Shown in pieces: positions 34,064 through 42,952 of a DNA stretch of 64,000 bases. Below the pieces are notes generated by a model. That model was not told the origin of the DNA. It ran no database searches and saw nothing but the letters and a program-made list of their open reading frames with translations. The DNA comes from Loktanella fryxellensis. Lineage in GTDB: Bacteria; Pseudomonadota; Alphaproteobacteria; Rhodobacterales; Rhodobacteraceae. Position 1 is the first letter of the stretch, and each line of letters begins with the position of its first letter. The stretch lies in the NCBI RefSeq assembly GCF_900110065.1, contig NZ_FOCI01000007.1:62001-126000 (forward strand), in the 5' to 3' direction. Position numbers and translations under genes: made by a program.

Positions 34064-34145
34064 CAGGCGGGCCTTGTCATGTGGGCAAAGTCTCGGGGCG
34101 CTGCCGTCGCCATTGTCACTTGGACCAATGGCGCAACAACGGCGA

Positions 34146-34173
34146 CCCCCGGGATATTTTCAACCAGAAGAAC
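34146..34173 (+). repeat. Dispersed repeat copy C, within the MoxR operon
   Basis: Plus strand reads CCCCGGGATATTTTCAACCA followed by GAAGAACG. It lies between the DUF58 and DUF4159 genes, in the orientation opposite to copy B. Confidence 0.7.
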
Positions 34174-34193
34174 GGGGGACCTGGGGTCGGTCG

Positions 34194-35066
34194 TCATGCC
34201 GGTTGGGCGAGCGATTGGTAGAGCCAGAGTAGCGCCACCGTGGCGGGTGCGTCGGTGTGGTGCGTGCTGAACTGCCAGCCGGTGGTGCGGGCCAGCGTGG
34301 TCAGGCGGTCCTTGCGGGCGGCGAGGCGGTCGAGATAGCGCTGGCGCAGGTCGCCCGCCTTCAGCGTCTCGTGCCGAAGGGCACCTGTCATGGATTCGAA
34401 CACGGTGCGCCCATCGAAGGGAAACGCCTCTTCCTGCGGGTCGAGGATCTGCACCAACGCGCCGCCGATCCCGGCATCCGCGGCGCGGGTCAGCGCATGT
34501 TCGACGGGGGCGATGTCACCGAGGAAGTCGGAGATGAAGACCGCGCGGGATTGCGGCAGCAGCCCGCGGGTGTCGGGGGGCGCATAGTCGGCGTCGTCGT
34601 CGGCGGCAAGCAGGGTCGCCATCTGGCCGATCTGCGCGGTGCCGCGACGTGGCGGCAGGTCGGTTCCTGTCAGGCCCACACGCTCTCCGCCCCGGATCAG
34701 CAGGATGGCGCAGGCGAGCGCGAGGGTGCGGGCGACGGTCGCCTTTTGCGGCAGCTTGTCGGAGGAGGCGAAGCGCATCGAGGCGCCCCGGTCGATCCAG
34801 AGCGCGACAGACTGTGCGATCTGCCATTCCTTGTCCTGCACGAAGTTGGCATCCGACCGGGCCGAACGCCGCCAGTCGATGCTGCGGGCGTGGTCCGTCA
34901 CCTGCGCTGGGCGGTATTGCCAGAAGGTGTCGCCGGTCCCCGCCCGCCTGCGTCCGTGATCGCCGAGGATGACGGTGCTGGCCAGATGCGTCGCTGCCGC
35001 CAGCAGGGGCGGCAGCGTGCTGGCCTGCCGTTCGGCGGCGGCCCGCAGGGCGAGGGGGTCGGTCAT
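34194..35066 (-). CDS. DUF58 domain protein
   Basis: 290 residues of the DUF58 family that accompanies MoxR ATPases. The diagnostic stretch is DTFWQYRPAQVTDHARSIDWRRSARSD (about residues 46-72, recognised by IDWRRSARSD). A von Willebrand-like fold follows (SVALWIDRGASMRF for the first strand, AVFISDFLGD later). It lacks the long N-terminal membrane anchor of larger DUF58 proteins and is probably cytoplasmic or peripheral. Its start overlaps the moxR stop (ATGA), indicating coupling. Confidence 0.93.
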   Translation of the reverse strand: MTDPLALRAAAERQASTLPPLLAAATHLASTVILGDHGRRRAGTGDTFWQYRPAQVTDHARSIDWRRSARSDANFVQDKEWQIAQSVALWIDRGASMRFASSDKLPQKATVARTLALACAILLIRGGERVGLTGTDLPPRRGTAQIGQMATLLAADDDADYAPPDTRGLLPQSRAVFISDFLGDIAPVEHALTRAADAGIGGALVQILDPQEEAFPFDGRTVFESMTGALRHETLKAGDLRQRYLDRLAARKDRLTTLARTTGWQFSTHHTDAPATVALLWLYQSLAQPA

Positions 35067-36067
35067 GCGGCGCGGGTCGTCCGCGTGATGTCGGCGGCCA
35101 GCCCGTCGATGATCGCATCCAGATCCTCGCCCCGCGCGCGGGCGGCAAAGGACAGGGCCATGCGGTGCTTCAGCACCGGACCGGCCATGGTGCGCACGTC
35201 GTCGGGGGTGGGGGCGAGACGCCCTTCCAACAGGGCCTGCGCACGCACGCAGAGCATCAGGGCCTGTGCGGCACGGGGGCCGGGCCCCCAGCTGACGGCG
35301 TTGCGGATGCTGGCCGGCGCATCCGCATCAGGACGGCAGGCGCGCACCAGATCGAGGATCATCTCGACGATGCCGTCGCCCACGGGCATCCGGCGCAGCA
35401 GGGTCTGCGCCGCAAGGAGTTCGTCGGTGGTGAAGACGGGGGTTGCCTGCGCCTCGACCGCGCCGGTGGTGGCGATCAGGATGTCGCGTTCCGTCGCGCG
35501 GTCGGGATAGGGCACGTCGATCTGCACGAGGAAACGGTCGAGCTGCGCCTCGGGCAGGGGATAGGTGCCTTCCTGCTCGATCGGGTTCTGCGTTGCCAGC
35601 ACGTGGAACGGGCGACCCAAGGGGCGGTGCTGGCCCGCGATGGTCACTTCCTTTTCCTGCATCGCCTGCAGCAATGCGGACTGCGTGCGGGGTGAGGCGC
35701 GGTTGATCTCGTCCGCCATCAGGAGCTGGCAGAAGATCGGGCCTTCGAGGAAGCGAAATGCGCGGGTGCCGTCCGCGAGGCTGTCAAGCACTTCGGATCC
35801 CAGAATGTCGGCGGGCATCAGGTCCGGCGTGAACTGGATTCGGTTGCCCTGCAGGCCCATCACGGTAGACAGCGTGTCCACGAGGCGCGTCTTGCCCAGA
35901 CCGGGGAGGCCGATCAGCACCGCATGGCCGCCGCAGATCAGCGCGGTCAGTGTCAGGTCGACGACACGGTCCTGACCGAGGAAACGGCTGGCGATGGACG
36001 TGCGGGCCTGTCCCAGCTTGTGGGCGAGGGCCTCGATCTCTTGCACCAGATCGGTAGGGTCGGACAT
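35063..36067 (-). CDS. MoxR-family AAA+ ATPase
   Basis: 334-residue chaperone-type ATPase that matures or assembles envelope complexes with metal- or VWA-domain partners. Walker A is GLPGLGKTRLV (about 50-60), Walker B is LLMADEINRASPRTQSALLQ (here LLMADEINRA), sensor 1 is VLATQNPIEQEGTYPL, and the arginine finger region is LPEAQLDRF. The ATG at 36067 is preceded by a near-perfect AGGAGG. It heads the cluster moxR-DUF58-DUF4159-GATase-like and is divergent from the DUF1285 gene. Confidence 0.95.
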   Translation of the reverse strand: MSDPTDLVQEIEALAHKLGQARTSIASRFLGQDRVVDLTLTALICGGHAVLIGLPGLGKTRLVDTLSTVMGLQGNRIQFTPDLMPADILGSEVLDSLADGTRAFRFLEGPIFCQLLMADEINRASPRTQSALLQAMQEKEVTIAGQHRPLGRPFHVLATQNPIEQEGTYPLPEAQLDRFLVQIDVPYPDRATERDILIATTGAVEAQATPVFTTDELLAAQTLLRRMPVGDGIVEMILDLVRACRPDADAPASIRNAVSWGPGPRAAQALMLCVRAQALLEGRLAPTPDDVRTMAGPVLKHRMALSFAARARGEDLDAIIDGLAADITRTTRAA

Positions 36068-36118
36068 GACAAGGCCTCCTGCAACACTAGGTTTGCCGTA
36101 TAGCAGCATTTATTCCGA

Positions 36119-36724
36119 TTGGCCCCAATGGCAAAAGCACGCGACCCACAAAAGAACGTGACCCCCGGTCCGGCGGGACTGGCGGATGTAACGCCCGGCG
36201 ACGGGGCGCGCGGATTGCCGCCGGTGCATGACTGGAATCCGCCCCATTGCGGCGACAGCCACATGCGGATCGCACGGGACGGCACGTGGTATCACGAAGG
36301 GTCGCCGATCAACCGGCCCGCGATGGTGCGGCTGTTCTCGACCATCCTTCGGCGCGACGGCAACGGCTATGTGCTGGTGACGCCCGTCGAGAAGGTGGAC
36401 ATCGTCGTCGATGACGCGCCCTTCGTTGCCGTCGATGTGACGCAACAGGGCGACGGTCTAGTGTTCGCGACGAACGTCGGCGACACTGTGACGGCCGGGC
36501 CGGATCATCCGATCCGCGTCAGCACGGACGATGCCACCGGTGAGCCATCGCCCTATGTGCTGGTCCGCGACCGGCTGGAGGCGCTGATCGACCGCAAGAC
36601 GTTCTACCGCCTAGTCGAGATGGGCGAGACGGCAGGGGTGGACGGCGCGGACTGGTTCGGTGTGCGGTCCGGCGGTGCGTTCTTTGCCCTGATCCCGACG
36701 GCGGATCTGACGGATCCGACCTAG
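36119..36724 (+). CDS. DUF1285 family protein
   Basis: 201-residue cytoplasmic protein of the DUF1285 family, function unknown. Hallmarks are [33 protein letters not shown] (here by [14 protein letters not shown] and [11 protein letters not shown]), [19 protein letters not shown], and a C-terminal FYRLVEMGE and [15 protein letters not shown]. It regularly sits beside moxR clusters in Rhodobacteraceae, here divergently. Two in-frame ATGs (36119, 36128) lack a clear ribosome site, so the exact start is uncertain. The stop shares CTAG (36721-36724) with the convergent kinase gene. Confidence 0.9.
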   Translation: MAPMAKARDPQKNVTPGPAGLADVTPGDGARGLPPVHDWNPPHCGDSHMRIARDGTWYHEGSPINRPAMVRLFSTILRRDGNGYVLVTPVEKVDIVVDDAPFVAVDVTQQGDGLVFATNVGDTVTAGPDHPIRVSTDDATGEPSPYVLVRDRLEALIDRKTFYRLVEMGETAGVDGADWFGVRSGGAFFALIPTADLTDPT

Positions 36725-37830
36725 ATCATCCCCGGTTGCAGGGGTTTGAACGTCATCGTCACCACGTAGCCGTCCGGCGTGCTGTCGCGTTCGACCTGCG
36801 CACCGATCTGCTGGGCCGAGGCATCCATGATCCGCAGGCCGAGGCTGGTGAGCGGATCGCGGGCCGCACCAGCGTGTGCCGTGCCGATGCCGTTGTCACG
36901 GCAGACCATCTGCACTTCGCCCAGCGGAGTATAGGCGAGCGACACCGTGATCTCGCCGGGGCGGTCATCGGGAAAGGCGTGCTTGATCGCGTTCGCCACG
37001 CATTCGGAAGCGACCACGGCCAGCGCCGTCGCCTCTGGTGACGCGAGTTCGAAGGCCGCGATGTCGGTGCGCACCTTGATGTGGTCCGGGCAGGTCGCAG
37101 CCAGATGCTGCAGCACCCCGCCCATGAAGGGTTTCATGTTCACCTGCGCGATGCTGCTGGACTGGTGCAGTTCCTTGTGCAGCGCCACGATCGCCGTCAC
37201 CCGCCGTTCGATCGCGGCAAAGGCGGTCAGCGCGTCGGGATCCTTGATCTTGCTGGCATAGAGCCGCAGGACCGACTGCACGGTTTGGAGCGAGTTCTTG
37301 ACCCTGTGATCCATTTCGCCGCGCAGGATGTCCTGATTGCGCAGGGTGCGGCGCAATTCGAGCTGCGTCATCACCTGACGGGCCAGCGTGCGCAGGGTCT
37401 GGCGCTGCAGCTCGTTCAGGGTGCGCGGCTTGTCGTCGAGCACGCACAGGGTGCCGATGGGCATGCCGTTGGGCGCGCGCAACTGGACGCCCGCATAGAA
37501 CCGCACGCCGAGGCCGATCACGACCACCTCGTTGTCGGCGGTGCGGTCATCCAGATGGGTGTCGGGAATTTCCAGCAGGTCGTTCTGCAGCAGGGCATGG
37601 GCGCAGATCGCCAGATCGCGCGCGTTGGACGTCAGCGCCGTCCCTTCGGACGCGAGGAACCGCTGCTGCGTCTCGTCGATCAGCGTCACGAGGGCAAAGC
37701 GCGTCTCGCAGATGCTGGCCGCAAGGGCGGCGATGTCGTCGAAGTCCGACTCCGCCGCAGCGTCCGGCGCGGCGTAATCCGCCAGCGTCTGCAGGCGTTC
37801 GGGTTCCAACGGGTGATGTGACGCGCGCAT
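36721..37830 (-). CDS. GAF-HisKA_2 sensor histidine kinase
   Basis: 369-residue soluble sensor kinase. An N-terminal GAF domain (about 10-150, with [20 protein letters not shown]) is followed by a HisKA_2/HWE-type dimerisation helix with the phosphoacceptor His175 in [14 protein letters not shown] HATPase_c domain follows ([11 protein letters not shown] as the N box, CRDNGIG as G1, SLGLRIMD). There are no transmembrane helices. Kinases of this class feed the PhyR-NepR-EcfG general stress pathway in many Alphaproteobacteria, but no response regulator lies beside it. The 134-base gap to gabD shows no clear promoter. Confidence 0.9.
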   Translation of the reverse strand: MRASHHPLEPERLQTLADYAAPDAAAESDFDDIAALAASICETRFALVTLIDETQQRFLASEGTALTSNARDLAICAHALLQNDLLEIPDTHLDDRTADNEVVVIGLGVRFYAGVQLRAPNGMPIGTLCVLDDKPRTLNELQRQTLRTLARQVMTQLELRRTLRNQDILRGEMDHRVKNSLQTVQSVLRLYASKIKDPDALTAFAAIERRVTAIVALHKELHQSSSIAQVNMKPFMGGVLQHLAATCPDHIKVRTDIAAFELASPEATALAVVASECVANAIKHAFPDDRPGEITVSLAYTPLGEVQMVCRDNGIGTAHAGAARDPLTSLGLRIMDASAQQIGAQVERDSTPDGYVVTMTFKPLQPGMI

Positions 37831-37964
37831 GGGTTCCGTTCCAAGTGCCGATGATGTCGGCGGTGTCCTCTATGTCATCCGACATAGGCTGTTGCAATGC
37901 CGCAACGGCAACACCGCCCGCACCGCTGGCGGATACGGACCGGTTGTCGCCCTGTCGTATGGCG

Positions 37965-39443
37965 TCAGACGCTGGTGCAGATGTATTTCATCTCGGTATA
38001 GTCGTCGATGCCGTGGTGGCTGCCTTCGCGGCCCAGACCGGATTGCTTGACGCCGCCGAAGGGGGCGACCTCGGTGCTGATCAATCCCGTGTTCACGCCG
38101 ACGATGCCGTATTCCAGCGCCTCCTGCACCTTGTAGACCCGCTTGAGGTCGCTGGCATAGAAGTAGGCGGCGAGACCGAAGATCGTGTCGTTCGCCATCG
38201 CGATCACCTCGTCCTCATCCTCGAACATGAAGAGCGGCGCGAAGGGACCGAAGGTTTCCTCTTTCGCCACCTTCATGTCCTGCGTGGCACCGGTGACGAT
38301 GGTGGGCTGAAAGAACTGCCCGCCCAGCGCGTGCGCCTCGCCGCCCGAGAGCAACTTGGCACCCTTGGACAGGGCGTCGGACAAATGATCGCGCACCTTG
38401 TCCATCGCCGCGGGTTCGATCAGCGGGCCAAGGTCGGTGCCTGCGGTCAGGCCGTCGCCTACGGTCAGCTTTTCGACCGCGACCTTCAGTTTGGCGGCGA
38501 AGGCGTCGTAGACGCCCTTCTGCACATAGATGCGGTTTGCGCACACGCAGGTCTGGCCGTTGTTGCGGAACTTGCAGGCGATGGCCCCTTCGACCGCCGC
38601 GTCGATGTCGGCGTCGTCGAACACGATGAAGGGTGCGTTGCCGCCCAGTTCCATGCTGCATTTCATCACCTGATCGGCGGCTTGCCGCAGCAGGATGCGA
38701 CCGACCTCGGTGCTGCCGGTGAAGGTCAGCTTGCGCACGACCGGGTTCTCGCAGAACTCCTTGCCTGCCTCCGATGCAGACGACGAGGTGACGACCGAGA
38801 ACACGCCGGGGGGCACGCCGGCCTCTTCCGCCAGCTTGCCCATGGCAAGCGCCGACAGCGGCGTCAGTGACGCAGGCCGCGCGACGAAGCCGCAGCCGAC
38901 GGCCAGCGCGGGTGCCACCTTGCGGGCGATCATGGCGTTGGGAAAGTTCCACGGCGTGATGGCCGCGGCGACGCCGATGGGCTGCTTGATGACCATGATG
39001 CGCTTGTCCGGGCCGTGGCCGGGGATCGTCTCGCCATAGACGCGCTTGGCCTCTTCGCCGAACCATTCGATGAAGCTGGCACCATAGGCAACCTCGCCAC
39101 GGCTTTCGGTCAGGGGCTTGCCCTGCTCGGCGGTCATGATGATCGCCAGATCCTCCTGATGCTGCATCATCAGGTCGAACCATTTGCGCATGACCTGCGC
39201 GCGCGCCTTGCCGGTCTGCGCGGCCCACGCCTTGCGGGTGGTGTCGGCCACGGCGATGGCGTCGCGGATCTCCGCGCGGCTCAGGTCCGGGACGGTGGCG
39301 ATCACGTCGCCGCGTGCCGGGTTCACCACGTCGATGGTCTTGCCCGACGCCGCGTCGACCCATTTGCCGCCGACATAGGCCTGTTGGCACAGCAGGTCGG
39401 GGCGAGAGAGCTGGCTGGCAAGGTCCGTGGTCTGGTCGAGCAT
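37965..39443 (-). CDS. gabD: NAD(P)-dependent succinate-semialdehyde dehydrogenase
   Basis: 492-residue aldehyde dehydrogenase that oxidises succinate semialdehyde to succinate in GABA degradation. It has the NAD-binding PWNFPNAMIARKVAPALAVGC (here PWNFPNAMIARK), FTGSTEVGR, the general base Glu in SMELGGNAPFIVF, and the nucleophile in NGQTCVCANR, where the Cys-Val-Cys arrangement is typical of GabD. The C-terminal FGGVKQSGLGREGSHHGIDDYTEMKY end is diagnostic (GLGREGSHHGIDDY). No transaminase gene lies nearby. Confidence 0.93.
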   Translation of the reverse strand: MLDQTTDLASQLSRPDLLCQQAYVGGKWVDAASGKTIDVVNPARGDVIATVPDLSRAEIRDAIAVADTTRKAWAAQTGKARAQVMRKWFDLMMQHQEDLAIIMTAEQGKPLTESRGEVAYGASFIEWFGEEAKRVYGETIPGHGPDKRIMVIKQPIGVAAAITPWNFPNAMIARKVAPALAVGCGFVARPASLTPLSALAMGKLAEEAGVPPGVFSVVTSSSASEAGKEFCENPVVRKLTFTGSTEVGRILLRQAADQVMKCSMELGGNAPFIVFDDADIDAAVEGAIACKFRNNGQTCVCANRIYVQKGVYDAFAAKLKVAVEKLTVGDGLTAGTDLGPLIEPAAMDKVRDHLSDALSKGAKLLSGGEAHALGGQFFQPTIVTGATQDMKVAKEETFGPFAPLFMFEDEDEVIAMANDTIFGLAAYFYASDLKRVYKVQEALEYGIVGVNTGLISTEVAPFGGVKQSGLGREGSHHGIDDYTEMKYICTSV

Positions 39444-39511
39444 GGCGATCTCCGGTGTTCGGGGCTAAGTCTGGGGCGGTATATATGGCGGGTGTGTGAA
39501 AGGGAAACCGG

Positions 39512-40291
39512 ATGGATCTGGACGATGCCTATGCGAACGGGCCGCATATTCCCGGGGCCGACGGCTTTGCACCGATGTGGCGGACAAAGGCGGCCGCGTT
39601 CCGGGCGGCGGTGCCGGGGGCGCTGAACGAACGGTATGGGGATCGCGCGCGCGAAGTCTATGACCTGTTCGCGCCGCAGGGTGCAACACGCGGTACGGTG
39701 ATTTTCGTGCATGGCGGCTATTGGCGCAGCACGGACAAGGATCTGTGGACCCATCTGGCGGCGGGTCCGCTGGCGCGCGGCTGGCGTGTGGCTGTGGTGG
39801 ATTACGACCTGTGCCCGGACGTGGGCATCCCGCAGATCACGCAGCAGATCGCGGCGGCGACAGGCGTGATCGCGGACCGCTGTCCCGGCCCGCTGCGACT
39901 GACGGGGCATTCGGCTGGCGGGCATCTGGTGGCGCGGATGCTGGACCCTGCGGTCGCGGGCGCGTGGCTGGGGCGGGTGACGGGCGTGGTGCCGATTTCG
40001 CCGTTGTCGGACTTGGAGCCGTTCCTGCGGACCAGCATGAACGCTGATTTCGGGCTGGATGCGGCAGCCGCGCGTGCGGAAAGCCCGCTGTATCAATCAG
40101 TGCCGGACGTGCCCGTCACAGTCTGGGTCGGCGGTGCGGAACGGCCAGCGTTCCTCGATCAGGCGCGGTGGCTGGGCGAGGCGTGGGGCTGCCCCGTCGT
40201 CGTGCGCCCCGGGCGCCATCATTTCGATATCATCGCGGGGCTGGAGGATGCCGGTTCGGATCTGACCGGCGCGGTCGTCGGGGCCGACTGA
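39512..40291 (+). CDS. Alpha/beta hydrolase, kynurenine-formamidase-like
   Basis: 259-residue alpha/beta hydrolase. The oxyanion-hole motif HGGYW in VIFVHGGYWRSTDK is the signature of the arylformamidase group. The nucleophile elbow is GHSAGGHLVARM, the acid lies near VWVGGAERPAF, and the catalytic His is in RHHFDIIAGL. Family members hydrolyse N-formylkynurenine or similar formamides and esters. No other tryptophan catabolism gene is near, so the substrate is open. It is divergent from gabD. Confidence 0.85.
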   Translation: MDLDDAYANGPHIPGADGFAPMWRTKAAAFRAAVPGALNERYGDRAREVYDLFAPQGATRGTVIFVHGGYWRSTDKDLWTHLAAGPLARGWRVAVVDYDLCPDVGIPQITQQIAAATGVIADRCPGPLRLTGHSAGGHLVARMLDPAVAGAWLGRVTGVVPISPLSDLEPFLRTSMNADFGLDAAAARAESPLYQSVPDVPVTVWVGGAERPAFLDQARWLGEAWGCPVVVRPGRHHFDIIAGLEDAGSDLTGAVVGAD

Positions 40292-40332
40292 TCCGCGCAA
40301 TGCGTGGACCGGTGGGCGTGGCGCCGCCGGCC

Positions 40333-40380
40333 GGTCCTCGGACCAGTGGCGAACCAACCGACGCCGCCCGGGGATACCAG
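40333..40380 (+). repeat. Dispersed repeat copy D, between convergent genes
   Basis: 28-bp arm 40333-40360 identical to 26830-26857 (opposite strand), with the dyad GGTCC-TC-GGACC, followed by a degraded CCCGGGGATACCAG end lacking the GAAGAAG part. It lies between the convergent hydrolase and P1 peptidase genes. Confidence 0.75.
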
Positions 40381-40404
40381 TAACGTGAACAAGGGCCGGG
40401 GCGC

Positions 40405-41370
40405 CTAGCCGTGACGGCTGCGATAGGTCGGCAGCAGGTCGGTCGGATCGGGCGTCGCGTGATAGACGCCACGGGCGATGGCGCGGGCCATGCAGGTGGC
40501 CGCGGCGTGGCCGAGCCAGGCAAGGTCGTCACAGACCGCATCGCCATGCGACAGCGCGAAGATCAGGTCGCCGTCGAAGGGCGTATGGCTGGGCACCAGC
40601 GCCCGGGCAAAGCCGTCGTGGGCTGCGGTGGCAAGACGGGTGCAGTCAGCCTTGGACAGACGCGCGTTGGTGGCGACGATGCCGAGGGTGGTGTTGTGTG
40701 CGCCGCCCTTCATCGGGGGGCGGCTTGTGGGATAGGCGCTGGCGGTGCCGTGACCGCCATACTCGCCATCCTCCTCCCACGGTGCGGCCCAGAAATGCGG
40801 CCCGTCGCCGACTGTGGCCGACCCCAGCGCATTGATGGCGACCATGGCGGCAACTACGACGCCGCCGGGCAGGTGCAGGGCGGCATGGCCGAGGCCGCCC
40901 TTGAGGGTCGCGGTCGTCGCCCCGTATCCCGCGCCGACGCTGCCTTCGGTTGGGGTGGTGGTCGCGGCAGCAAGTGCCGCACGACCGAGTGCGGCGTAGG
41001 GGTTGGCGGTCCACCCCTTGTCGCCGCCGTTGAGCAGGTCGAACAGGATCGCCGACGGCACGATCGGCACGCGTTGGTCGCCCACCGCGAACCCGCGCCC
41101 CCGCAGGCGCAAGGCATCGGCGACGCCGGACGCCGCATCGAGGCCGAAGGCCGATCCGCCCGCAAGCACGAGCGCATCGACACGGTCGACCATTCGGTCG
41201 GGGGCCAGCAGGTCGGTTTCGCGCGTGCCCGGTGCGCCACCCATCACATGCACGCCGCAGACAAAGGGGGCATCGGCGGTCAGCACGGTGACGCCGGATT
41301 TCAGCGCCGCATCATGGGCGTGTCCGACGATCAGTCCGGGCACGGCAGTGATCAGTGGGCCATCGGTCAT
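40405..41370 (-). CDS. P1 family peptidase (DmpA/BapA-like)
   Basis: 321-residue Ntn-type aminopeptidase of MEROPS family S58 (P1), which cuts itself before its nucleophile. Landmarks are PGLIVGHAHDAAL, GGSAFGLDAASGVADALR, SVGAGYGATTATLKGGLG, and the cleavage region GGAHNTTLGIVATNA, where the Thr after Asn is the predicted N-terminal nucleophile of the small chain. It may act on D-amino-acid or beta-peptides or mature other proteins. Its start overlaps the stop of a small upstream gene (ATGA). Confidence 0.92.
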   Translation of the reverse strand: MTDGPLITAVPGLIVGHAHDAALKSGVTVLTADAPFVCGVHVMGGAPGTRETDLLAPDRMVDRVDALVLAGGSAFGLDAASGVADALRLRGRGFAVGDQRVPIVPSAILFDLLNGGDKGWTANPYAALGRAALAAATTTPTEGSVGAGYGATTATLKGGLGHAALHLPGGVVVAAMVAINALGSATVGDGPHFWAAPWEEDGEYGGHGTASAYPTSRPPMKGGAHNTTLGIVATNARLSKADCTRLATAAHDGFARALVPSHTPFDGDLIFALSHGDAVCDDLAWLGHAAATCMARAIARGVYHATPDPTDLLPTYRSRHG

Positions 41371-41837
41371 ACTGCGACGGTCACGGGCCCGAGATAGGTC
41401 AGCGTCGCCGTATCGTCCAAGGTGTAGGACAGGCCGTGAAAGGCATTCTCGGTCACTACGATCAGCGTGTCGTCGCCGGCAAGGCGCAACAGGATGTCGT
41501 CCGCCTCGGACGGGGGCAGAAATTCCTGCAGGCGTGCCAGAATGTCGCCGTGGATGACCTCCACCTCGCTTTCGTCGATGAATGCGCCGTCGAGTTCCCG
41601 TGTCAGGCGGCTGGGCTGATCCGTCCCCGGCGGCGCGGCGCAGAAGGCATCGGCGGCGGCGCGATCGTCGAAGTTCGCACTGAAGAGATGGAGTTGCAGC
41701 GATCCGTCGTCCTGTCGCACGGGCACGTGCGGATCATCGGTCTGCAGGCTCTCGGATGGAATGAGCAGTCGTGCATCCCGCAGGCCGCGTCGCGCCGCGT
41801 AGCGCAACAGACGGTTCATCAGCCCTACCAGGTTCAT
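41367..41837 (-). CDS. Unrecognised 156-residue protein coupled to P1 peptidase
   Basis: I do not recognise a family. The product is acidic and soluble. It starts with a basic amphipathic helix (MNLVGLMNRLLRYAARRGLRD), then an Asp/Ala-rich region, and ends in TLTYLGPVTVAV. No signal peptide or metal motif is visible. The ATG at 41837 has a GGAGAGA ribosome site. The stop overlaps the start of the P1 peptidase gene, so the two are coupled, and a partner or regulator role for the peptidase is possible but only inferred. Confidence 0.7.
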   Translation of the reverse strand: MNLVGLMNRLLRYAARRGLRDARLLIPSESLQTDDPHVPVRQDDGSLQLHLFSANFDDRAAADAFCAAPPGTDQPSRLTRELDGAFIDESEVEVIHGDILARLQEFLPPSEADDILLRLAGDDTLIVVTENAFHGLSYTLDDTATLTYLGPVTVAV

Positions 41838-42077
41838 GGTCTCTCCCCATCGCGGTGTGCGGTGCACCCGCTCGGGGTACCATTTGCGATAGTGTAGAAC
41901 GCGGGTTGCGGCGGAACAAAGGTCGGGAGAAGGCGGAAGATGGTCGGCGCCACAAGGGGGGCACCGCTGCAACACAAGGGTCGTGGCAGGACGTGCGCGG
42001 CCTTGCTGACGGGCCCGTGCATTGTCATTTCCGGTCAGGCTGCTAGGTAGCCAATGACTCTTGAATGGTGCTGCCCG

Positions 42078-42905
42078 ATGAACATGCCTGCCACTCCCTC
42101 TCTTGCCCCGTCGGGCCATCTGACGCGCCGGTCGTTCGGTGCGCTTCTGCTTGCCACGTCGGCCGCCGCTTGCGCACCGCAGGTTCCGGAAAGCGCGCCG
42201 GTGGCGGTCGCACCCGACTGGTTGCCCGAATACGCACCGCTGCGCGATGCCGGCTACGACCTGCCGGCGATCCCGTTGCAGTTTACGCAGGGCATCAACC
42301 GCCGGATGGAAGGCATCTACACGGGCGAAGCGCCTCCGGGGTCCATCGACGTCGATCCCTACGCCAAGTTCCTCTACCACGTGAAGCTTGACGGAACCGC
42401 GACGCGGTATCCCGTCGGTGTCGGACGGCAGGGGCGGACCCTGTCGGGTCTGGCCACCATCCAAGACAAGCGGGCATGGCCGGGCTGGACACCGACGGCG
42501 AACATGCTGCGGACCGAGCCGGAGGTGTACGGCGGTTTCCGGAACGGCGTGCCCGGTGGCCTGCGCAGCCCGCTTGGTGCACGCGCGCTCTATATCCACC
42601 GCAACGGGCGCGACACCTACTACCGTGTCCACGGCACCAACGATCTGCCGAGCATCGGCAATTCCGGGTCTGCCGGCTGCATCCGTCTGTTCAACCAGGA
42701 TATCATCCACCTGTTCAACAACGTCGATCTGCCGATGACCATCAACATCCGCTCGGAGGTCGAATCGCTGCGGGTCGATCCGGAAAACTACAATCGCGGC
42801 GTCGAGCTGCCTCCGACGATCATCAGCGCAGACGAGTTGCTGAACTCGGAAGCGGTCGCCAGCGATCGCGCACCCGACCTGTCGCAACTGGCAAGCAATT
42901 TCTGA
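42078..42905 (+). CDS. L,D-transpeptidase (YkuD domain), Tat-exported
   Basis: 275-residue periplasmic cell-wall enzyme. A twin-arginine signal (LTRRSFGALLLATSAAACA) ends in a possible lipobox. The YkuD catalytic site is HGTNDLPSIGNSGSAGCIRLFN with the nucleophilic Cys; AGCIRL is the core of the family motif. Such enzymes make 3-3 cross-links in peptidoglycan or attach proteins to it. I chose the ATG at 42078 (MNMPAT) so the Tat signal starts promptly; in-frame ATGs at 42054 and 42084 are alternatives. After the stop there is a small GGTGGGG-CTGT-CCCCACC hairpin. Confidence 0.9.
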   Translation: MNMPATPSLAPSGHLTRRSFGALLLATSAAACAPQVPESAPVAVAPDWLPEYAPLRDAGYDLPAIPLQFTQGINRRMEGIYTGEAPPGSIDVDPYAKFLYHVKLDGTATRYPVGVGRQGRTLSGLATIQDKRAWPGWTPTANMLRTEPEVYGGFRNGVPGGLRSPLGARALYIHRNGRDTYYRVHGTNDLPSIGNSGSAGCIRLFNQDIIHLFNNVDLPMTINIRSEVESLRVDPENYNRGVELPPTIISADELLNSEAVASDRAPDLSQLASNF

Positions 42906-42952
42906 AGCAGGGTGGGGCTGTCCCCACCGGTCGATATGATGGCGGTGGTGTG

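Noticed and set aside
30608-34270. A 1220-codon plus-strand open frame across the MoxR cluster
   Set aside because: It is antisense to the DUF4159 and GATase-like genes, which carry clear domains. Long antisense frames arise here from the high third-position GC content. It has no ribosome site or recognisable motif and crosses gene boundaries.
42911-42928. GGTGGGG-CTGT-CCCCACC hairpin as terminator of the L,D-transpeptidase gene
   Set aside because: There is no T run, and the next gene follows closely in the same direction. Noted only in the gene entry.
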